A stretch of 64,000 nucleotides of DNA from Clostridium sp. CAG:568 (GTDB taxonomy: Bacteria > Bacillota_I > Bacilli_A > RFN20 > CAG-288). The notes beneath the pieces were generated by a model. The model saw nothing but the letters and a program-made list of their open reading frames with translations, was not told where the DNA came from and searched no databases. The stretch is from positions 26,222-90,221 of the forward strand of contig FR878777.1 of assembly GCA_000434395.1 (NCBI GenBank), read 5' to 3'. Numbering within the stretch: the first letter of the stretch is position 1; every line of letters starts with the position of its first letter. This document shows positions 35,272 to 44,395 of the stretch, one piece after another. The translations under genes were made by a program, and so were the position numbers.

Positions 35272-36150
35272 ATGAAAGTAACAATTTTAGGAGATTTAGG
35301 GCCTTGTTTCGGAGTTGAAAGAGCCATCGATGAAGCCATAGATATTCATCGATCTTTCCCATACTCAAAAATTTATTTTCCCCACCCTATGGTTCATAAC
35401 CAAAGAACCAATGATTTGGTAAAAGAAAAAACAGGATCTGAGATTCTTACTTCCTTCGCTTCGACTGACATCAATAATTTGCCGGATGAATCCATCATTA
35501 TGTTTTCAGCCCACGGGCACCCCTTTGAGCAAGAATCATTGCTAAAGGAAAAGGGCATTAAATATTTCGATAGCTTCTGCCCGTTATTAAAGGCAAAATA
35601 CTCATCGATTAATAAAGCAAAGCAAAACAGTGAAGCTATACTTTACTATGTCGGAAAGGATGGACATCAAGAAACTGTTGCTACAATGGCAAATCATCCT
35701 TACTTAAATTTTATATCTATAAAAGATGAAATTGATTCTCTGGAATTTAACCAAGTAACTGATAAACAAGTCTATGTTTTTAGACAGTCAACTTTAATTC
35801 TTTATCCTTTCGATAAATTAATCCAACGCATAAACACTTTCCATCCGAACAACGTAATTTTAGAAAAGCCCTGTCCATTTTTATCGAGAAGATATGATTG
35901 CATTAGTAGGATTGATCAATCAGAAAATTTAGCTTTTATCATAGTTGGAGATAAAACATCATCAAACGCCAATGAACTCTTGAAAAGATGCAAAGAAACA
36001 CATCCAAATTCAACCAGTCTTTTAGTAGAATCAAAGGAAGATATAGATATTTCATTATTAAAAGACATAAAAAGAGCAATTCTAATAAGTTCCACTTCAG
36101 CATTGAAAGAAGATGCCTTAGGAATAAAAGAACTGTTGGAATCTTTGTGA
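35272..36150 (+). CDS. ispH: 4-hydroxy-3-methylbut-2-enyl diphosphate reductase IspH (divergent)
   Basis: Last enzyme of the MEP pathway, an iron-sulfur protein producing IPP and DMAPP. The three cluster Cys are kept: LGPCFGVERAI, FDSFCPLL and EKPCPFLSRRYDC. The IspH motifs FSAHGHP, KDGHQETVATM (active-site Glu) and GDKTSSNANEL are present, but the surrounding sequence is well diverged, e.g. ISSTSALKED replaces the usual AGASTP region. The start at 35272 has GAGGG ahead of it and begins MKVTILGDLGP; an upstream frame adds 18 residues with no ribosome site. A -10 TATAAT lies at 35247-35252. Convergent with the sigma-like gene, 11 bp away. Confidence 0.88.
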   Translation: MKVTILGDLGPCFGVERAIDEAIDIHRSFPYSKIYFPHPMVHNQRTNDLVKEKTGSEILTSFASTDINNLPDESIIMFSAHGHPFEQESLLKEKGIKYFDSFCPLLKAKYSSINKAKQNSEAILYYVGKDGHQETVATMANHPYLNFISIKDEIDSLEFNQVTDKQVYVFRQSTLILYPFDKLIQRINTFHPNNVILEKPCPFLSRRYDCISRIDQSENLAFIIVGDKTSSNANELLKRCKETHPNSTSLLVESKEDIDISLLKDIKRAILISSTSALKEDALGIKELLESL

Positions 36151-36161
36151 TTTGAATTATT

Positions 36162-36869
36162 TTAATTCAGCAATAAATCGTTATTAGCTAGGATTATAGA
36201 TTTAACTTTTTCTTTGGCTTTAACAGCTGTTCTAAACACTTTAGCAGGTGATATTTTTAAAACATTTGATAATTTCGATACGGTCATTTTGTCGTAATTG
36301 AACAAAGCATAAAGATGAAGGAGAATGAAACTTTCATCCTGAGTCAATAATAAAATTGCAGAGATTAATTTTTCTCTTTTTATTAAAATTGATAGAAATT
36401 CATCATCGCAACCCTTGTAATCAGTCGTTTCTATAATTGAGTGACCATTAAAATAAGAATAAATTCTTTCGATAGATTCATAGTAACACAATGAATCACG
36501 ATGCATTTTGAATGCTTTGCTTGAAGAAGCATAAGCAGTTTTGCAAATTCGACTTCTCACGAGATATTCAGCATAAGTTTTAAACCTTGAGACAGGATTA
36601 GGAATGTAATACTTAGCGGCTATTATCACCCCTTCATATCCAGTAAGAATAAAATCTTCAATCTTTATACAACTGTATTTATCTTTCTTAATCATTTCGA
36701 AAGATACATATTTCGAAATATCCTTTGCTAATTCTAAGAGACTTTGTTTATACAACAAAATATCTTCTTCAATCTTTGAATTGTTATTTTTCTTAACACC
36801 TTTAGCTAACGTAATCATCTCATCGACAAGCCACTCTTGGCGGTGGATCGCCATGAAACCAAAAGCCAT
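36162..36869 (-). CDS. divergent sigma-70-family-like protein
   Basis: A 235-residue protein. Residues about 69-110 look like sigma region 2 (IEDFILTGYEGVIIAAKYY, SRFKTYAEYLVRSRI; compare DLIQEG..GL.KA.....FSTYA.W.IR). The C-terminal ~55 residues (LTQDESFILLHLYALF, VSKLSNVLKISPAKVFRTA) look like the helix-turn-helix of region 4. Regions 1 and 3 are not recognisable. ATG at 36869 is chosen for the AAGGAG 7 bp upstream; a GTG at 36917 lacks a site. It may be an alternative sigma factor, as for sporulation or competence regulators, but could be a degenerate paralog that binds RNA polymerase or DNA without initiating transcription. It lies downstream of the rpoD-trmK operon terminator. Confidence 0.6.
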   Translation of the reverse strand: MAFGFMAIHRQEWLVDEMITLAKGVKKNNNSKIEEDILLYKQSLLELAKDISKYVSFEMIKKDKYSCIKIEDFILTGYEGVIIAAKYYIPNPVSRFKTYAEYLVRSRICKTAYASSSKAFKMHRDSLCYYESIERIYSYFNGHSIIETTDYKGCDDEFLSILIKREKLISAILLLTQDESFILLHLYALFNYDKMTVSKLSNVLKISPAKVFRTAVKAKEKVKSIILANNDLLLN

Positions 36870-36984
36870 AGATATTCTCCTTATAGATTCCAATAAATCT
36901 ATTAAGTGTATTTTCACTCTATTTCGATTTTATTCTATAGACTTGAAAATTTAATGTTGGTTTTAATTTATTTATAAGAAAAAT

Positions 36985-37016
36985 TAAGAAAAAATCCTGA
37001 CTTTCATCAGGATTTT
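36985..37016 (-). terminator. intrinsic terminator of dnaG-sigma-rpoD-trmK
   Basis: On the - strand AAAATCCTGA, loop TGAAAG, TCAGGATTTT followed by TTC and more T-rich sequence. Confidence 0.85.
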
Positions 37017-37022
37017 CTAACA

Positions 37023-37694
37023 TCAATATTGCTTAAGTGCCTTACGGCAAAGTTCAAGTTCGACTTTGGACTTGGGATTTAATTGACCATTTTCTTCTAC
37101 TTTAGATAGGAGATTTTTGGTCCTATTCAAGTAATCAAATAAAATTTTATCTTTGTTTTTTAATGAAATTCTACCAAATTCTAATTCATAGTCTTCATAG
37201 GGATTTTCTTCAGCACCTTTTATAGCGACAATCAAAGGATAGGCCTTGCCCCTTTCGAGCAAGTATTCTTCGTGAACGATTTTGAATCCACGCTCCATCA
37301 ATGAATCTCTAACTAAAAATGCTTCACTTTGAGGTTCGACTATAATTTTATTTATATTAACCAAATCTTTAGGCTTTCTACACAATATATCTTTTATGGT
37401 TCGACCACCCATCCCAGCTATTATAAGTGTATTTACATCTTCTCTTAATCCTTCCAGACCGTCAGTCTGATAGCATTCCACAAGATTTTGAAGATTGTTT
37501 TCTTCGACGTTATCTATCAGTTTGTAGAAAGGACCCTTACCATATTCAGTAGCATAACCTTTATGGTTATATTTTTGGGCTAAATACATGGATAAATAGC
37601 CGTGGTCTGCTCCAATATCTGCAACTATATCCCCTTCTTCAACAAAAGAAGCAATTTTGGAAAGTCTATTTGAAAGACTTATTTTATTCGACAT
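37023..37694 (-). CDS. trmK: tRNA (adenine(22)-N(1))-methyltransferase TrmK
   Basis: SAM-dependent enzyme that makes m1A22 in tRNA. SAM motif [19 protein letters not shown], motif [16 protein letters not shown], and the TrmK helical C-terminus. 223 residues is normal. It overlaps rpoD by 11 bp, the same neighbour as in Bacillus, and uses AAGGAC inside rpoD as ribosome site. A terminator follows at once. Confidence 0.94.
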   Translation of the reverse strand: MSNKISLSNRLSKIASFVEEGDIVADIGADHGYLSMYLAQKYNHKGYATEYGKGPFYKLIDNVEENNLQNLVECYQTDGLEGLREDVNTLIIAGMGGRTIKDILCRKPKDLVNINKIIVEPQSEAFLVRDSLMERGFKIVHEEYLLERGKAYPLIVAIKGAEENPYEDYELEFGRISLKNKDKILFDYLNRTKNLLSKVEENGQLNPKSKVELELCRKALKQY

Positions 37695-39324
37695 TTCTAA
37701 AGTCCTTCAAAGCATTAGAACGTTTGGGTTGTCTCAATTTTTTGATAGCTTTTGCTTCTATTTGACGAATACGTTCTCTAGTTACATTAAATTCTTTACC
37801 GACTTCTTCAAGAGTATGGGTCTTTCCATCTTCGCCCAATCCATAACGAAGCATAATAACTCTTCTTTCTCTGTCAGAGAGATCATTCAATACTTCATTC
37901 AACTTTTGCTTGAGCATATCATGTTCTGCGTACTGCTCTGGTGTTACGTTGTCTCTATCCTCAATAAAGTCACCGACATGAGAATCTTCTTCTTCGCCAA
38001 CAGGTTTCTCTAATGAAAGAGGATCAAGTGCAATTTGCTTGATTTCTCTAATTCTTTCAGGTGTATACAAACCGTTGAGTTCATCCGAAATTTCTTCATC
38101 AGTAGGATCTCTGTTAAGCTTCTGTACAAGGCTTCTTTGAGCTTTTGTAATTTTATTAATGGTTTCGACCATATGAACAGGAATTCTTATAGTTCTGGCT
38201 TGGTCTGCCAAGGCACGAGTGATGGCTTGTCTAATCCACCATGTAGCATAAGTTGAGAACTTAAATCCACGGGTATAGTCAAACTTATCTACAGCTTTCA
38301 TCAAACCAACATTACCTTCTTGAATCAAATCGAGGAAATCCATACCACGTTTGATGTAATGCTTTGCAATAGAAACAACAAGCTTCAAATTGCAATTTGT
38401 CAATTCATCCTTAGCATCTTGTCCGTCCTCGCCACCTTCTTTGATTCTTTTTGCTAATTCTTGCTCTTGTTCCTTAGAAGTCAAAACAGGATAACGTCCA
38501 ATCTCTCTCAAGTATTGTTTTACAGAATCGTTAATTTTAACATCAATAGCAGGATTGTAATCGCTGACTGTAGATTGATAAGTAACATCTTGTTCGGCGT
38601 CGCCTTCAGCTTCCTCATCCAAATTATCCCCATCTTCATCTAAATCTTCGATATCATCATCATCGATATCATCATCATCCTCATCACCGGTATAAAGTGT
38701 TCCATCATCGTTTCTGACTTCAATAGGATTATCAGGATTGTTCAAAAGCCAATCGAAGAAATCGTCATTTTCATCATCGCTCAATTCAAAATGATTTAAA
38801 AGATTTTCAACTTTAGAAATCTTAATGTAACCTTCTGCATTAACAATATCAAGAATTTCCTTCTTGACATCATCCAATGTCAATAATTGCTTACCACTTT
38901 TAATCAAATCGGAAACAGTCTTTTTGCTTCCTTTTCCTTTGGGTTTTGAAGATTTTTTCTCAACATCATCAAGATCTAAAATATCATCGGAATCTGTATC
39001 TTTCTCATCTTCAATCTTCTCTTCATCGATGCCCTTTTTTTCTTCATTTGCATCCTCGACAGGTGTTGGTTTATGTTCTTTGCTTTTTGAAGAAGATGAC
39101 TTAGTTGCCTTCTTAGATTTATTTGCTTTTTTTGTCTCTTTAACTTTAGTCTCTGCTTCTTTTTCAGTAGTAGTCTTTTCTTCCTTCACGGTTTCTTTCT
39201 TTGCATTTGCACTAGTTTTTTTTGCTGAAGAAGCTTTTTTTGATTTCACTGCTTTCTCTTCATTATTAACTACTTTTTCAATGCTTTCTTTTTTAGTATC
39301 CTTTTTTGTTGTTTTTTCACTCAT
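37684..39324 (-). CDS. rpoD: primary sigma factor RpoD (SigA)
   Basis: Housekeeping sigma factor. Region 1.2 to 2.4 runs from [16 protein letters not shown] through [34 protein letters not shown] and [17 protein letters not shown]; region 3 contains [11 protein letters not shown]; region 4.2 is [20 protein letters not shown]. Before these come about 260 residues: a Lys/Glu/Ser/Thr/Ala-rich disordered leader (residues 1-135), a small region-1.1-like fold, and an Asp-rich stretch, so the protein is much longer than B. subtilis SigA (about 370). Third gene of dnaG-sigma-rpoD-trmK. The 75-bp leader carries a perfect 10-bp inverted repeat. Confidence 0.96.
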   Translation of the reverse strand: MSEKTTKKDTKKESIEKVVNNEEKAVKSKKASSAKKTSANAKKETVKEEKTTTEKEAETKVKETKKANKSKKATKSSSSKSKEHKPTPVEDANEEKKGIDEEKIEDEKDTDSDDILDLDDVEKKSSKPKGKGSKKTVSDLIKSGKQLLTLDDVKKEILDIVNAEGYIKISKVENLLNHFELSDDENDDFFDWLLNNPDNPIEVRNDDGTLYTGDEDDDDIDDDDIEDLDEDGDNLDEEAEGDAEQDVTYQSTVSDYNPAIDVKINDSVKQYLREIGRYPVLTSKEQEQELAKRIKEGGEDGQDAKDELTNCNLKLVVSIAKHYIKRGMDFLDLIQEGNVGLMKAVDKFDYTRGFKFSTYATWWIRQAITRALADQARTIRIPVHMVETINKITKAQRSLVQKLNRDPTDEEISDELNGLYTPERIREIKQIALDPLSLEKPVGEEEDSHVGDFIEDRDNVTPEQYAEHDMLKQKLNEVLNDLSDRERRVIMLRYGLGEDGKTHTLEEVGKEFNVTRERIRQIEAKAIKKLRQPKRSNALKDFRNVE

Positions 39325-39354
39325 ATTTATTTACCTCCACTACTTACATTCTTA

Positions 39355-39376
39355 TTTTGTGTTTGAAAACACAAAA
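39355..39376. repeat. 10-bp perfect inverted repeat before rpoD
   Basis: TTTTGTGTTT (39355-39364), 2-bp spacer, AAACACAAAA (39367-39376), in the 75-bp gap between the alternative sigma gene and rpoD. No T-run follows on the - strand, so an operator or leader hairpin is likelier than a terminator. Confidence 0.5.
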
Positions 39377-39399
39377 GTAAAAAATTATTTTTAGAATTC

Positions 39400-40203
39400 T
39401 TAATTATTCATCATTAAATTCTTCAATTTGACTAGAATTTGGCTTAACCTGGCATAGATTGATTGTTTAGTCATCTGCTTTTTTACTAGATTCTTTTCCA
39501 CCAACAGGGAAGCTATTTCATCATAAGTCATTTCTTTACCTTCAAATTCACTTCCTAATCCAAAATAGGCCTTAACGATAAGTTGATCGGCTTCATCCAA
39601 TTCATTAATCGCTTTATTCAAAGATTCTATTTCTATATTGTTTATAGCACTTTTCTCAGGATCATCTTTTTCATAGCTATATTCATTTAAATCAGATTCA
39701 TCAGAAAATAAATTACTTTCATCCAAAGATGTTACAGTAGTTTCCATAAGCCTAGCTTTATGTACGATAGAAGGAGTCATTTTTCCTCCTATTTCATTTG
39801 CTATCTCTTCGTTTGAAGGTTGTCTATTCAATTGACTTAAAAGTCTTTTTTCTACAGCCTTAATCTGTTTTATTTTCTTCTCATTTCCTCTTGTAGTAGT
39901 GCTAAAAGAACTAGGTACATTATTGATTTCGTTATCGATCAAATAAGTTGCATATGTAGAAAAACTTTGATTGGAAAATCTATCGTAGTCATATCTATTT
40001 ATAGCTTTCCATAAGCCAATCAAACCAGAAATATAATAACAATCATAATCGTCTTTAGTTAAATAATTTCCCTTCAATTTAGTTATTCTAGATTTAACTA
40101 ATGGTATGTTATTCTTGATCAATTCATCGCGAATAGATTTATCGCCAGTTTCTTTATATTCTTTAATCCTTTTCACTTGATAATCTTTGATATTATTATC
40201 CAT
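39400..40203 (-). CDS. alternative sigma-70 factor within the dnaG-rpoD operon
   Basis: A 267-residue sigma-70 family protein. Region 2: RDELIKNNIPLVKSRITKL, YYISGLIGLWKAINRYD and QSFSTYATYLIDNEINN; region 3: VEKRLLSQLNRQPSNEEIANEIG; region 4: ELDEADQLIVKAYFGLG, MTYDEIASLLVEK, then SIYARLSQILVKLKNLM. Layout resembles group 3 sigma factors (SigB/SigF/FliA-like size), with no region 1. Genes of the -35-reading helix are diverged from RpoD, so a different promoter specificity is expected. It lies 13 bp after dnaG with AAGGGG as ribosome site, an unusual insertion in the dnaG-rpoD operon. No anti-sigma gene is adjacent. Confidence 0.78.
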   Translation of the reverse strand: MDNNIKDYQVKRIKEYKETGDKSIRDELIKNNIPLVKSRITKLKGNYLTKDDYDCYYISGLIGLWKAINRYDYDRFSNQSFSTYATYLIDNEINNVPSSFSTTTRGNEKKIKQIKAVEKRLLSQLNRQPSNEEIANEIGGKMTPSIVHKARLMETTVTSLDESNLFSDESDLNEYSYEKDDPEKSAINNIEIESLNKAINELDEADQLIVKAYFGLGSEFEGKEMTYDEIASLLVEKNLVKKQMTKQSIYARLSQILVKLKNLMMNN

Positions 40204-40216
40204 ATTAAGAAACCCC

Positions 40217-42148
40217 TTATTTAGAATTAGACTTCTTTTTTACTCCACTTATAACTAATTTCTTTCTCTTATAATCAGCTAAGGCATCCAAATCATTTCC
40301 AATTTTCTTAGACATGTTCTCATCATCAACATAATTTCTATGATTCTCAAGCAGTTCTTTAAAAGAGTCATTTCTATAATCATCTGAAGTCATCAAGTTC
40401 AAAAAATCAAAAGCTCTTTCTACCTCATCTTTGGTCAATATACTCTGAACACCTTCTTCATTCAATTGATCTAAATGAAATTCTAAATCAGTTTTAGCTT
40501 TATCTAATTCAGCACCATCAAGTCCTAAATTTGATGTGTCTACTCTATAATGATATTGGCTTAAAATATAATTAGAAATTAATCTATAAACTTTGTTATA
40601 AAACCAGAAATTGCTTCCTTCTAATTGCTTTGCAGCATCGTAAGATAATGGCAATCTAGCAAGAATTTGTGCTTCTGTATACATCGTTTTATCACTCAAT
40701 GTTCCACCAAACTCACGTTGCTTTTTAATTCCTAGCAATTTCAAATTTATTTGTCCGTTAAACTTGTCTGATTCGGAAGTATATAAAATCGGAGAAGAAA
40801 GATTATTTGTTTCAGCCACTTCCTCAAAAGGCAATCTATTATCTCTCACTAATCTTTCATGAAACGATGAAACTGAAAGACCAGTACAGCTAGAAAGAAA
40901 TTGCTCTAACAATCCTCTTTCTGTGATGGATAAATAAGAGTAATTGGATGATAATCTACTAACGACTGTATCGAGATTTTTTATATAATCACCTTTATTT
41001 TTATCTAAGCATAAAACAGCATAAGTTATAGGGTCCAACAAATCATTCATCTTGGAAACCATAATCTCAGATCCGTATTTATCTAAGACTTCATCAGCAT
41101 CTTTTCCATCCTTTTCAAGATTAAAAGGGCGTGTGATTTTAAATTTTATTCCAGAGCTAGTAAATGCCGTCAACCATTTCTTAGTTGCGTTTTGACCAGG
41201 TCCATCGCTATCTAAAGATAGCCTTACTTCAACATTTAATTTTTTCAATATTTGAAGATGGGTGGAAGAAACATTTGTTCCCATCAAAGCGACGGCAGAA
41301 TTAATTCCTGCTCTATAAAGAGCGATAACATCCATGAAGCCTTCAGTGACGTAAATATATCCATCTCTTTTGGCTGTTTGAATAGCATTATCCAAATTAT
41401 ATAAAAGAGTAGATTTCTTGAATAAATCAGTTTCAGGCGAGTTTATATATTTTGATGTAGACGGATCGTCTGGCAAGTATTTTCTCCCTGAGAATCCAAC
41501 CGCATGACCATCACTATCCTTTAAAGGAAACATAATCCTTTCTGAATAGCGGTCCTTTAAAGTCTCTGAATTAGATGAAAGAATACCGGCTTTTTCTAAG
41601 ACATCAATACTATATCCTTTTTTCTCTCTAAGAGTACGGATTGCTAAAGTGTTGTCTTTAGGAGCATATCCAATTCCAAAATGTTCCAACACACTGTCAT
41701 CCATCTTTCTGTTTTTTAAGTATTCAAAAGCCTTAACACCAGCTTGAGTTCTTAATTCCATACGATAAAAGCTAGCTAAATCATCCAAGGCTTTGCTTTC
41801 AGGTGGAAGACTTTTTCTTTCGACTTCCACCAAAGAAGTTAACGAATTCTTAGGAAGAATAATTCCATTTATTTCAGCTGTTCTTTTTATCGCTTCTTCC
41901 AAAGATATAGAACGACTCAACCCAATATATTTTTGAACAAATCCAATAGGATTACCGCCAGCGCCACAAACGAAGCACTTAAAAATATTCAATGTAGGAT
42001 TAACAGACATTGAAGGGTGCGTGTCATTGTGGAAAGGGCAAACTGCAACAATTGAGTTTCCTTTCTTTTGAACGTCAATAAAGCTAGAAACAGTCTTAAC
42101 GATACTAGACTTCTGCTTTACTAAGTCGTAGAGGTCTTTATTATTCAT
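40217..42148 (-). CDS. dnaG: DNA primase
   Basis: Makes RNA primers at the replication fork. The N-terminal zinc-binding domain has Cys37, His40, Cys58 and Cys61 (VCPFHNDTHP, KCFVCGAGG). The Toprim catalytic core follows with YVTEGFMDVIALYRAG, VALMGTNVS and RLSLDSDGPG. The C-terminal helicase-interaction domain is less conserved. 643 residues, slightly longer than B. subtilis. Ribosome site AAAGGAGCC; 28 bp after glyQS. Confidence 0.96.
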   Translation of the reverse strand: MNNKDLYDLVKQKSSIVKTVSSFIDVQKKGNSIVAVCPFHNDTHPSMSVNPTLNIFKCFVCGAGGNPIGFVQKYIGLSRSISLEEAIKRTAEINGIILPKNSLTSLVEVERKSLPPESKALDDLASFYRMELRTQAGVKAFEYLKNRKMDDSVLEHFGIGYAPKDNTLAIRTLREKKGYSIDVLEKAGILSSNSETLKDRYSERIMFPLKDSDGHAVGFSGRKYLPDDPSTSKYINSPETDLFKKSTLLYNLDNAIQTAKRDGYIYVTEGFMDVIALYRAGINSAVALMGTNVSSTHLQILKKLNVEVRLSLDSDGPGQNATKKWLTAFTSSGIKFKITRPFNLEKDGKDADEVLDKYGSEIMVSKMNDLLDPITYAVLCLDKNKGDYIKNLDTVVSRLSSNYSYLSITERGLLEQFLSSCTGLSVSSFHERLVRDNRLPFEEVAETNNLSSPILYTSESDKFNGQINLKLLGIKKQREFGGTLSDKTMYTEAQILARLPLSYDAAKQLEGSNFWFYNKVYRLISNYILSQYHYRVDTSNLGLDGAELDKAKTDLEFHLDQLNEEGVQSILTKDEVERAFDFLNLMTSDDYRNDSFKELLENHRNYVDDENMSKKIGNDLDALADYKRKKLVISGVKKKSNSK

Positions 42149-42176
42149 TTGGCTCCTTTCTAGACTTCAAAAAATA

Positions 42177-43556
42177 TTAATCGTTTTCTTCCAAATATTT
42201 TTCCAAATAAGCCTTGATATCAGCAATAGCAATTCTTTCTTGCTTCATAGAATCGCGGTCTCTAACAGTGACTGAATGATCTTCCAAAGATTGGAAATCA
42301 TATGTAAAGCAAAGTGGAGTACCAATTTCATCTTGTCTTCTGTAACGTTTGCCTATCGATCCTGTGGTATCAAAAACACAATCATAATCACAGTGCAATT
42401 TATTGAATACTTCATTACGTGCATTTTCAACTAGCTTGTTGGATAAAGGCAAGACAGCGAATGTATAAGGTGCTAATCTAGGTTTAAGGTGCATAACTGT
42501 TCTAGAGTCTTTTTCCAATTGTTCAACGTCATATGAATCACACCAAAGAGCAAGCATTAAACGTTGCAATCCGAAGGATGGCTCAACGACATGAGGCAAA
42601 TACTTTTCATGGGTATCAGGGTCGAGATAAGTCAAATCTTGTCCGCTAAATTCTTGATGTCTTCCCAAATCATAATCACCACGGCAAGCGATACCCATCA
42701 ATTCACCAAATCCCCAAGGGAATTTGTATTCGATATCAGTAGTGGCAGACGAATAGAAGGCCAATTCAGCTTTCTCATGATCACGGAATCTGACATTTTC
42801 ATCCTTCAATCCCATTCTTTCTACAAATGATTTACAATTGGACTTATAGAACTCAAACCACTTTTCATCTTCACCTGGTTTAAAGAAAAATTCGATTTCC
42901 ATCTGTTCAAATTCTCTTGTACGGAAGACAAAATTACCAGGAGTGATTTCGTTTCTAAAGGATTTACCTATATCGCAAATTCCAAAAGGAAGCTTTAATC
43001 TTTGTGAACGTTGAACTTTCTTAAAGTTAACAAATATACCTTGAGCAGTCTCAGGTCTTAAATAAACAACAGAAGATGAATCTTGTGTAGCTCCAATGTT
43101 TGTCTTAAACATCAAAGTAAACTGCCTAATAGAAGTGAAATCATTCTTTCCACATTTGGGGCAAGCCAATTTCTTGTCAGCAATATATTGTTCCATGTCA
43201 TCTTGAGTCATACCATCTACATCGACTCCAGGATACTGGGCCTTAATCAAATCATCGGCACGGAAACGAGATTTGCAATATTTGCAATCAGTTAAAGGAT
43301 CATTAAATGTTGCGACATGTCCAGTTGCAACCCAAACTTTGGGATTCATAATAATTGCAGGATCTATCTCGACATTGAATCCTAACTCTCTCACGAAATG
43401 ATCTCTCCAAAGTGAGACCAAATGTTGCTTCATCAAAGTACCCAAAGGTCCTAAATCCCATGAATTTGCTAACCCACCATAAATTTCACTTCCAGGATAA
43501 CAAAATCCAGTTACAACCAAGTGATTGACGATTTCATCAAAAGAATAATTAGACAT
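42177..43556 (-). CDS. glyQS: glycyl-tRNA synthetase, single-subunit dimeric type
   Basis: Class II synthetase of 459 residues of the alpha2 type, not the GlyQ/GlyS alpha-beta form. Signatures: GSEIYGGLANSWDLGPLG, a zinc-type insertion with CKYCKSRF and CPKCGKND, motif 2 FRNEITPGNFVFRTREFEQ, motif 3 VVEPSFGLQRLMLAL, and the anticodon-binding domain with TPLCFTYDFQS. Ribosome site TCGGAGGC. It begins the glyQS-dnaG-sigma-rpoD-trmK run; AT-rich candidates for a promoter (TATAAT, TATATT) lie in the 78-bp gap after recO. Confidence 0.95.
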   Translation of the reverse strand: MSNYSFDEIVNHLVVTGFCYPGSEIYGGLANSWDLGPLGTLMKQHLVSLWRDHFVRELGFNVEIDPAIIMNPKVWVATGHVATFNDPLTDCKYCKSRFRADDLIKAQYPGVDVDGMTQDDMEQYIADKKLACPKCGKNDFTSIRQFTLMFKTNIGATQDSSSVVYLRPETAQGIFVNFKKVQRSQRLKLPFGICDIGKSFRNEITPGNFVFRTREFEQMEIEFFFKPGEDEKWFEFYKSNCKSFVERMGLKDENVRFRDHEKAELAFYSSATTDIEYKFPWGFGELMGIACRGDYDLGRHQEFSGQDLTYLDPDTHEKYLPHVVEPSFGLQRLMLALWCDSYDVEQLEKDSRTVMHLKPRLAPYTFAVLPLSNKLVENARNEVFNKLHCDYDCVFDTTGSIGKRYRRQDEIGTPLCFTYDFQSLEDHSVTVRDRDSMKQERIAIADIKAYLEKYLEEND

Positions 43557-43634
43557 AAAAGCCTCCGATAACCTTAATAATATACTCCCTTTTTATTATA
43601 ATTGAGCACTAAAAAAGGGTCCTATCACAAATAC

Positions 43635-44390
43635 TTATTTCAACGAGGATATGAAAAGAGAAAACGTTTCTAATCTAGCACCATAATCATTTTTCAAGAA
43701 GCTTACCATGGATGAACAAACTGAAATCAATATAGATGTATCGATTTTTTCTGGGGTACAATCTTCAAGAGGGGTTTGGAATAGATACTTATAGGTTAAA
43801 AGTTCTTTTCTTGGCAAAGGATTCAATAACAACTCCCGAGAACAAGAGTCGCATATAAACCCACCTTCGTCAAAAGAAAAAGATACTATATGATCAGTCC
43901 TTGAACAATTCACACACCCTGCTGTCTCAGGCTCAAAACCAAGAAATTCAAATGACTTAGACAGAAACAAGGAAAATGCTCCTAATGGGGATTTCTTTTC
44001 TTTTAAGATTTCCAAAGCTCTTTGATAAACCAAGAACAATCCTTGTGCATCATCTTGATCATCGATGAGAAGCTCATCGATAGATTCTGATACGAGCATA
44101 AAGAACAATGAAGTAGGAAGATCAGAGGCAAAATTGCCAAAATTTGAAACGATGCTAATATTCCTTAACATCAATACACCGGTTTCACTTTCGCCTTTAT
44201 AAGCTAAGTCAAAATCACAAAGGGAACCGACTATACTTCCAACAGGAATATTTTTTCCACCAACTTTGTTTCCGTTAGTCGCCAAAACTTGAATCAAGGA
44301 ATTTTTTGTCAATATTAACAACAGAGAGCCTTTTTCACCCCTTTGCTTAGAAGAAATCAAATAGCCACGAACAACTTTCTTCAATTCCAT
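43635..44390 (-). CDS. recO: DNA repair protein RecO
   Basis: Recombination mediator that loads RecA with RecR and anneals ssDNA. N-terminal OB-fold (VVRGYLISSKQRGEKGSLL), helical bundle, and a zinc site CVNCSRTDH with FICDSCSRE. 251 residues is normal. It sits 5 bp after era, the conserved era-recO pair. Confidence 0.94.
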   Translation of the reverse strand: MELKKVVRGYLISSKQRGEKGSLLLILTKNSLIQVLATNGNKVGGKNIPVGSIVGSLCDFDLAYKGESETGVLMLRNISIVSNFGNFASDLPTSLFFMLVSESIDELLIDDQDDAQGLFLVYQRALEILKEKKSPLGAFSLFLSKSFEFLGFEPETAGCVNCSRTDHIVSFSFDEGGFICDSCSRELLLNPLPRKELLTYKYLFQTPLEDCTPEKIDTSILISVCSSMVSFLKNDYGARLETFSLFISSLK

Positions 44391-44395
44391 ATATT

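Noticed and set aside
38640..38690. Short ATCATC-type repeats resembling a microsatellite
   Set aside because: These encode the Asp-rich stretch of RpoD (GAT codons on the - strand); low-complexity coding sequence rather than a separate element.
38864..39394. A 176-residue open frame antisense to rpoD
   Set aside because: It mirrors the Lys/Glu-rich leader of rpoD as a Phe/Ser-rich chain; no ribosome site.
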